This document shows, piece after piece, positions 8,330-10,572 of a stretch of DNA of 10,572 nucleotides. Origin of the DNA: Bacteroidota bacterium (GTDB lineage Bacteria > Bacteroidota > Bacteroidia > Flavobacteriales > Flavobacteriaceae). A model generated the notes under the pieces. That model did no database searches, was not told where the DNA came from, and saw only the letters and a list, made by a program, of their open reading frames with translations. The stretch is from contig SBFL01000043.1 of NCBI GenBank assembly GCA_006227965.1, forward strand, positions 1 to 10,572. Direction: 5' to 3'. The number at the start of each line of letters is the position of its first letter. Positions within the stretch are counted from its first letter, which is position 1. The translations under genes were made by a program, and so were the position numbers.

Positions 8330-8336
8330 TTTTTTA
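8330..8336 (-). promoter_or_regulatory. 7-bp A-rich intergenic gap and start context of the PorP/SprF-type gene
   Basis: Read on the minus strand, the junction is TAG-TAAAAAA-ATG. The upstream stop TAG is followed at once by an in-frame TAA, giving a tandem stop, and then six A before the ATG. There is no Shine-Dalgarno motif. An A-rich start context without a Shine-Dalgarno sequence is typical of Bacteroidota. The short gap leaves no room for a terminator or promoter, so the two genes should be cotranscribed. Confidence 0.6.
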
Positions 8337-10572
8337 CTAGCGTATGACGGTAATCGTACCTTGTTTTAAAGTTTTTTCGGTGTTTCTGATTTTGTAATAA
8401 AACACCATGTTCTGGCGTGAAAAGCCAGCGGATGAGGAGGGCCAGTTGTTCTGATAATTATTTACGTTCAGAACTTCTTCCCCTTTCTCGTTATAAATGG
8501 TCACAAACACATCGGCCTTTCCCGAATAGGAATTAGGGATCACCCATTGATCATTTATCCCGTCCCCATTAACCGAGATTACGTTCGGAACCTTGAAGGT
8601 GTCGAGATAGGTAACCGTTAGGGCCCTGCTTACTTCACAACCGCCAATGTTGGCGATTAGCAGGTAAGAACCTTCCTGGGTCACCGATACTGCAGATGCA
8701 TTGCCGATCTCTGAATTGTTGCTGTCAAACCAGCGATAGCTGTCTCCGCCAAACGCGGTTATAACCTTGTTGGTGCCTTCCGGGATTCGTATATCCGTTC
8801 CGGGATCGAGCGTTATGATGCTTTCATCCAACGGATTAAGAGTGATTTCATTAGAGGGAAGGGGGCATCCGTTCATTTCCAATACCAATTGGTATGTCCC
8901 CGGTGTACTAACGTCTAAAGCGGTAGAGCTTTGGTTAAGGGCCACCCCGTCCCGATACCAGTCATAGACTTCACCCGCCAGGTCCCTGTTGGTGCTCAGG
9001 GTTACGGGCTCGGCAGGCCCACAGACAGTCAGACCGGAACTGCTGATGTCCAGTGTTTCGTTGACCCTGAGTTGTACCGGAAGTGTATTGGAAGATGGGT
9101 TATAAGAAGATATGCTGGCCTCTGCATGATAACTTCCGTTCTCTGTGACGTCTGTCAGACTAAGGCTGGATGAGGTTGCCCCGCCCACGGGATTGCCATC
9201 AAGGTACCACTGAAAGGCCATCGAGCCGATTACGTCTGAAGTGACGTCCATTTCAGTTCCTCCGGCATCCAGGGCGCGGACCTGTGTTACTTCCAGCACG
9301 GCAGAAATATTGGAACAGGCGCTGTAGCTGCCACTATAGGCGATATCCATCTCCAGGGAGGCAGGGGTAGCCACAGTAGTGGTTTCAGAATCTACAGAGG
9401 TGTTGCTGCAAGTACCGCCGCTAAGCGCCACCCGCACATAATAGGAACCTGTTTCAGTGTCTGATACAGTCAGGGAGGCCCCGGTGGCACCGGGAACGGG
9501 GCTTCCATCCCGATACCATTGATACGTTTCCCCGCTTGCATCTGTAGTTACGCTCAGGGTTGTGGTTTGTCCGGGTAGGACAATCACATTGGCCGGATTT
9601 TCCCGGGTTACGGTAAAATCGCCGGCGTTGCTAATGGCAACCGCAGCAGAACGTTCGACGCAGGCGCCATCCCCAAAGATTTCAACCTGGTAATCCCCTT
9701 CAAAGCCGCTTATACTGGCATCTACCACAAGGGAAGCGTTGTCTATCGCCGGACTGGTAATGGCCGCCCCGTCCTTGAACCAGGTATAGGTAAGCCCCTG
9801 TCCTGAGATAGTTGCCTCAAGCGTAACAGTTTCTCCAAAGCACAAAGCGTCACTGGCCGGCGGGTTGATTGCGACGCCAAGACTGCTTCCTGTGGTCACA
9901 TCGATCAGATTGGACAGCGTGTTTCCGGACCCCGAACAGGAACCGAAATCTATTTCCACTGCGTACATCCCTTCTTGTGTGACACTAATGGAAGGCCCTG
10001 TACCAGAGAGAGGGGTACCGCTTCGGTACCATTGATACTGATAGGAATCAGCATTGGCAAGCCCATAGACTTCAAGGGTAATGGCATTTCCGTTGCACAC
10101 CTGTGCGGTGCCATCTCCAAAGTCTGACTGTCCCTGGGGCCGGATGGTCAGGGAGGAGGTTACATCAAGGAAATACATAGGATACGGATCCGAGGCGGGG
10201 CTTGTTGCTGCAGGGCTCGTGCTCCGAACGCGCAGGCGGTAACCCTCGCCCCGGGTATCCTGTGGCAAAGAGAACTGGAAATAGAAATCAAAGGTGGTAT
10301 TCTTGGAACCATCCCTTGCAAGTTCAACGGGATCGCTGAAGCTGCCGGTTTGGTCGGAGAGCTCCAGAATGAATTCATTATCGGAATTTACCAGGGGTGG
10401 TCCCCACGTAAAGTTTACCCAGTATTCGTTGAAGGACTCGGATGCGCAGGCTGCATTCCAGGCCGAGGCGCCTCCGGAGGACTGGTTAGGGGCCGCCTCA
10501 GGGGCGTTAAGCTCCTGGGAAAGTCCCTTATGGCTATAAAGGAAACCACAAAGTAGGGCTGTGGATAGAAGT
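8337..10572 (-). CDS. Secreted multi-Ig-domain protein with type B T9SS sorting domain (5'-truncated by window edge)
   Basis: The reading frame is open from the right edge to a TAG stop, giving 744 visible residues. The first visible residues, LLSTALLCGFLYSHKGLSQ, are the hydrophobic core and probable cleavage region of a Sec signal peptide, so only a few N-terminal residues are missing. A TTG at 10268 could be mistaken for a start but lies inside a continuous domain. Domain order, numbered from the first visible residue: signal peptide 1-19; a Trp/Phe-rich beta-sandwich-like domain, perhaps fibronectin III-like, about 36-145; six Ig-like units about 153-656, each with a W-[YF] core motif (QWYRSG, TWFKDG, QWYRDG, QWYLDG, DWYRDG, RWFDSN); and a C-terminal domain 660-744 containing VNGDGINDQW and ending in GTITVIR. 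That last domain matches the gliding motility-associated CHU_C family, a type B sorting signal. The protein is inferred to cross the outer membrane by the T9SS and stay at the surface. Its ligand is unknown. It lies 7 bp upstream of the PorP/SprF-type gene, in the same apparent operon. Confidence 0.9.
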   Translation of the reverse strand, partial: LLSTALLCGFLYSHKGLSQELNAPEAAPNQSSGGASAWNAACASESFNEYWVNFTWGPPLVNSDNEFILELSDQTGSFSDPVELARDGSKNTTFDFYFQFSLPQDTRGEGYRLRVRSTSPAATSPASDPYPMYFLDVTSSLTIRPQGQSDFGDGTAQVCNGNAITLEVYGLANADSYQYQWYRSGTPLSGTGPSISVTQEGMYAVEIDFGSCSGSGNTLSNLIDVTTGSSLGVAINPPASDALCFGETVTLEATISGQGLTYTWFKDGAAITSPAIDNASLVVDASISGFEGDYQVEIFGDGACVERSAAVAISNAGDFTVTRENPANVIVLPGQTTTLSVTTDASGETYQWYRDGSPVPGATGASLTVSDTETGSYYVRVALSGGTCSNTSVDSETTTVATPASLEMDIAYSGSYSACSNISAVLEVTQVRALDAGGTEMDVTSDVIGSMAFQWYLDGNPVGGATSSSLSLTDVTENGSYHAEASISSYNPSSNTLPVQLRVNETLDISSSGLTVCGPAEPVTLSTNRDLAGEVYDWYRDGVALNQSSTALDVSTPGTYQLVLEMNGCPLPSNEITLNPLDESIITLDPGTDIRIPEGTNKVITAFGGDSYRWFDSNNSEIGNASAVSVTQEGSYLLIANIGGCEVSRALTVTYLDTFKVPNVISVNGDGINDQWVIPNSYSGKADVFVTIYNEKGEEVLNVNNYQNNWPSSSAGFSRQNMVFYYKIRNTEKTLKQGTITVIR
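8340..8594 (-). other. CHU_C / gliding motility-associated C-terminal domain (type B T9SS sorting signal)
   Basis: The last 85 residues contain PNVISVNGDGINDQWVIPN, a central VTIYNEKGEEVL strand, NNW, a VFYYKI strand and the terminal GTITVIR. The N-G-D-G-x-N-D-x-W signature, the 'YN..G..V' strand and the final 'G.itviR' are hallmarks of the gliding motility-associated C-terminal family. In Flavobacterium johnsoniae, such type B signals direct secretion through the T9SS and depend on a PorP/SprF-type partner, which fits the next gene downstream. Confidence 0.92.
8604..10115 (-). repeat. Six tandem Ig-like domains
   Basis: Six units of about 75-100 residues each carry a W-[YF]-x-[DS]-[GN] core, at Trp 181, 264, 352, 455, 538 and 614 of the visible protein. 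Each has a later G-[SDTM]-Y strand (for example GSYYVRV, GTYQLVL, GSYLLIA). Units 1, 2 and 5 have two cysteines, one before the Trp and one near the end. Units 3, 4 and 6 have only one each. This resembles the bacterial Ig-like repeats that commonly precede type B sorting domains in flavobacterial surface proteins. The units are well diverged in DNA, so they are not recent duplications. Confidence 0.8.
10515..10571 (-). other. Sec signal peptide (partial) of the Ig-domain protein
   Basis: The visible part, residues 1-19, has a Leu/Ala/Cys-rich hydrophobic core followed by a polar stretch and a plausible cleavage site near LSQ-ELN. The basic N-terminus and the start codon lie just outside the window. 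Export to the periplasm is required before T9SS passage, so this agrees with the C-terminal sorting domain. Confidence 0.75.

Noticed and set aside
10014..10030. Inverted repeat GGTACC-GCTTC-GGTACC
   Set aside because: It sits inside the coding sequence of an Ig domain, encoding WYRSGTP. The stem is only 6 bp with no T-run, and nearby Ig units use similar Trp-Tyr-Arg codons. It is most likely chance, not a terminator or operator.

Overview
The window holds three consecutive genes, all on the minus strand. Together they look like a surface-protein cassette of a type IX secretion system (T9SS) bacterium in the phylum Bacteroidota, most likely a member of the Flavobacteriaceae. The lineage call rests on the protein families: SprB-type repeats, a PorP/SprF-type outer-membrane protein, and a gliding motility-associated (CHU_C, type B) C-terminal sorting domain. 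G+C is about half by eye, which is high for the family; I cannot name a genus.

In transcription order (right to left) the layout is as follows. (1) Positions 10572-8337 encode a secreted protein with a signal peptide, an N-terminal beta-sandwich-like domain, six Ig-like domains and a type B T9SS sorting domain. Only its first few codons lie beyond the window edge. (2) Positions 8329-6227 encode a 700-residue PorP/SprF-type beta-barrel protein with an unusual C-terminal extension made of a coiled coil, a linker and two tandem SPOR-like domains. (3) Positions 6226-1 encode the first 2075 residues of a giant adhesin-like protein. It has a signal peptide, a cysteine-rich N-terminal domain and 21 complete SprB-type repeats plus the start of a 22nd. 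It runs off the left edge with no stop codon.

The genes are packed tightly: 7 bp separate the first and second, and the third starts directly after the stop codon of the second (TAA then ATG). This points to one operon with coupled translation. No promoter, terminator, RNA gene, mobile element or CRISPR array is visible. There is no non-coding stretch longer than 7 bp, so the control elements must lie outside.

A working model, by analogy with SprB and SprF of Flavobacterium johnsoniae: the barrel protein is the dedicated outer-membrane partner for export or surface anchoring of the giant repeat protein, and perhaps also of the Ig-domain protein. Its SPOR-like tail would reach into the periplasm towards peptidoglycan. 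The most noteworthy sequence-level observations are the barrel/coiled-coil/double-SPOR fusion, the strict rule of two cysteines per SprB repeat, and a hint of a seven-repeat higher-order period within the array.
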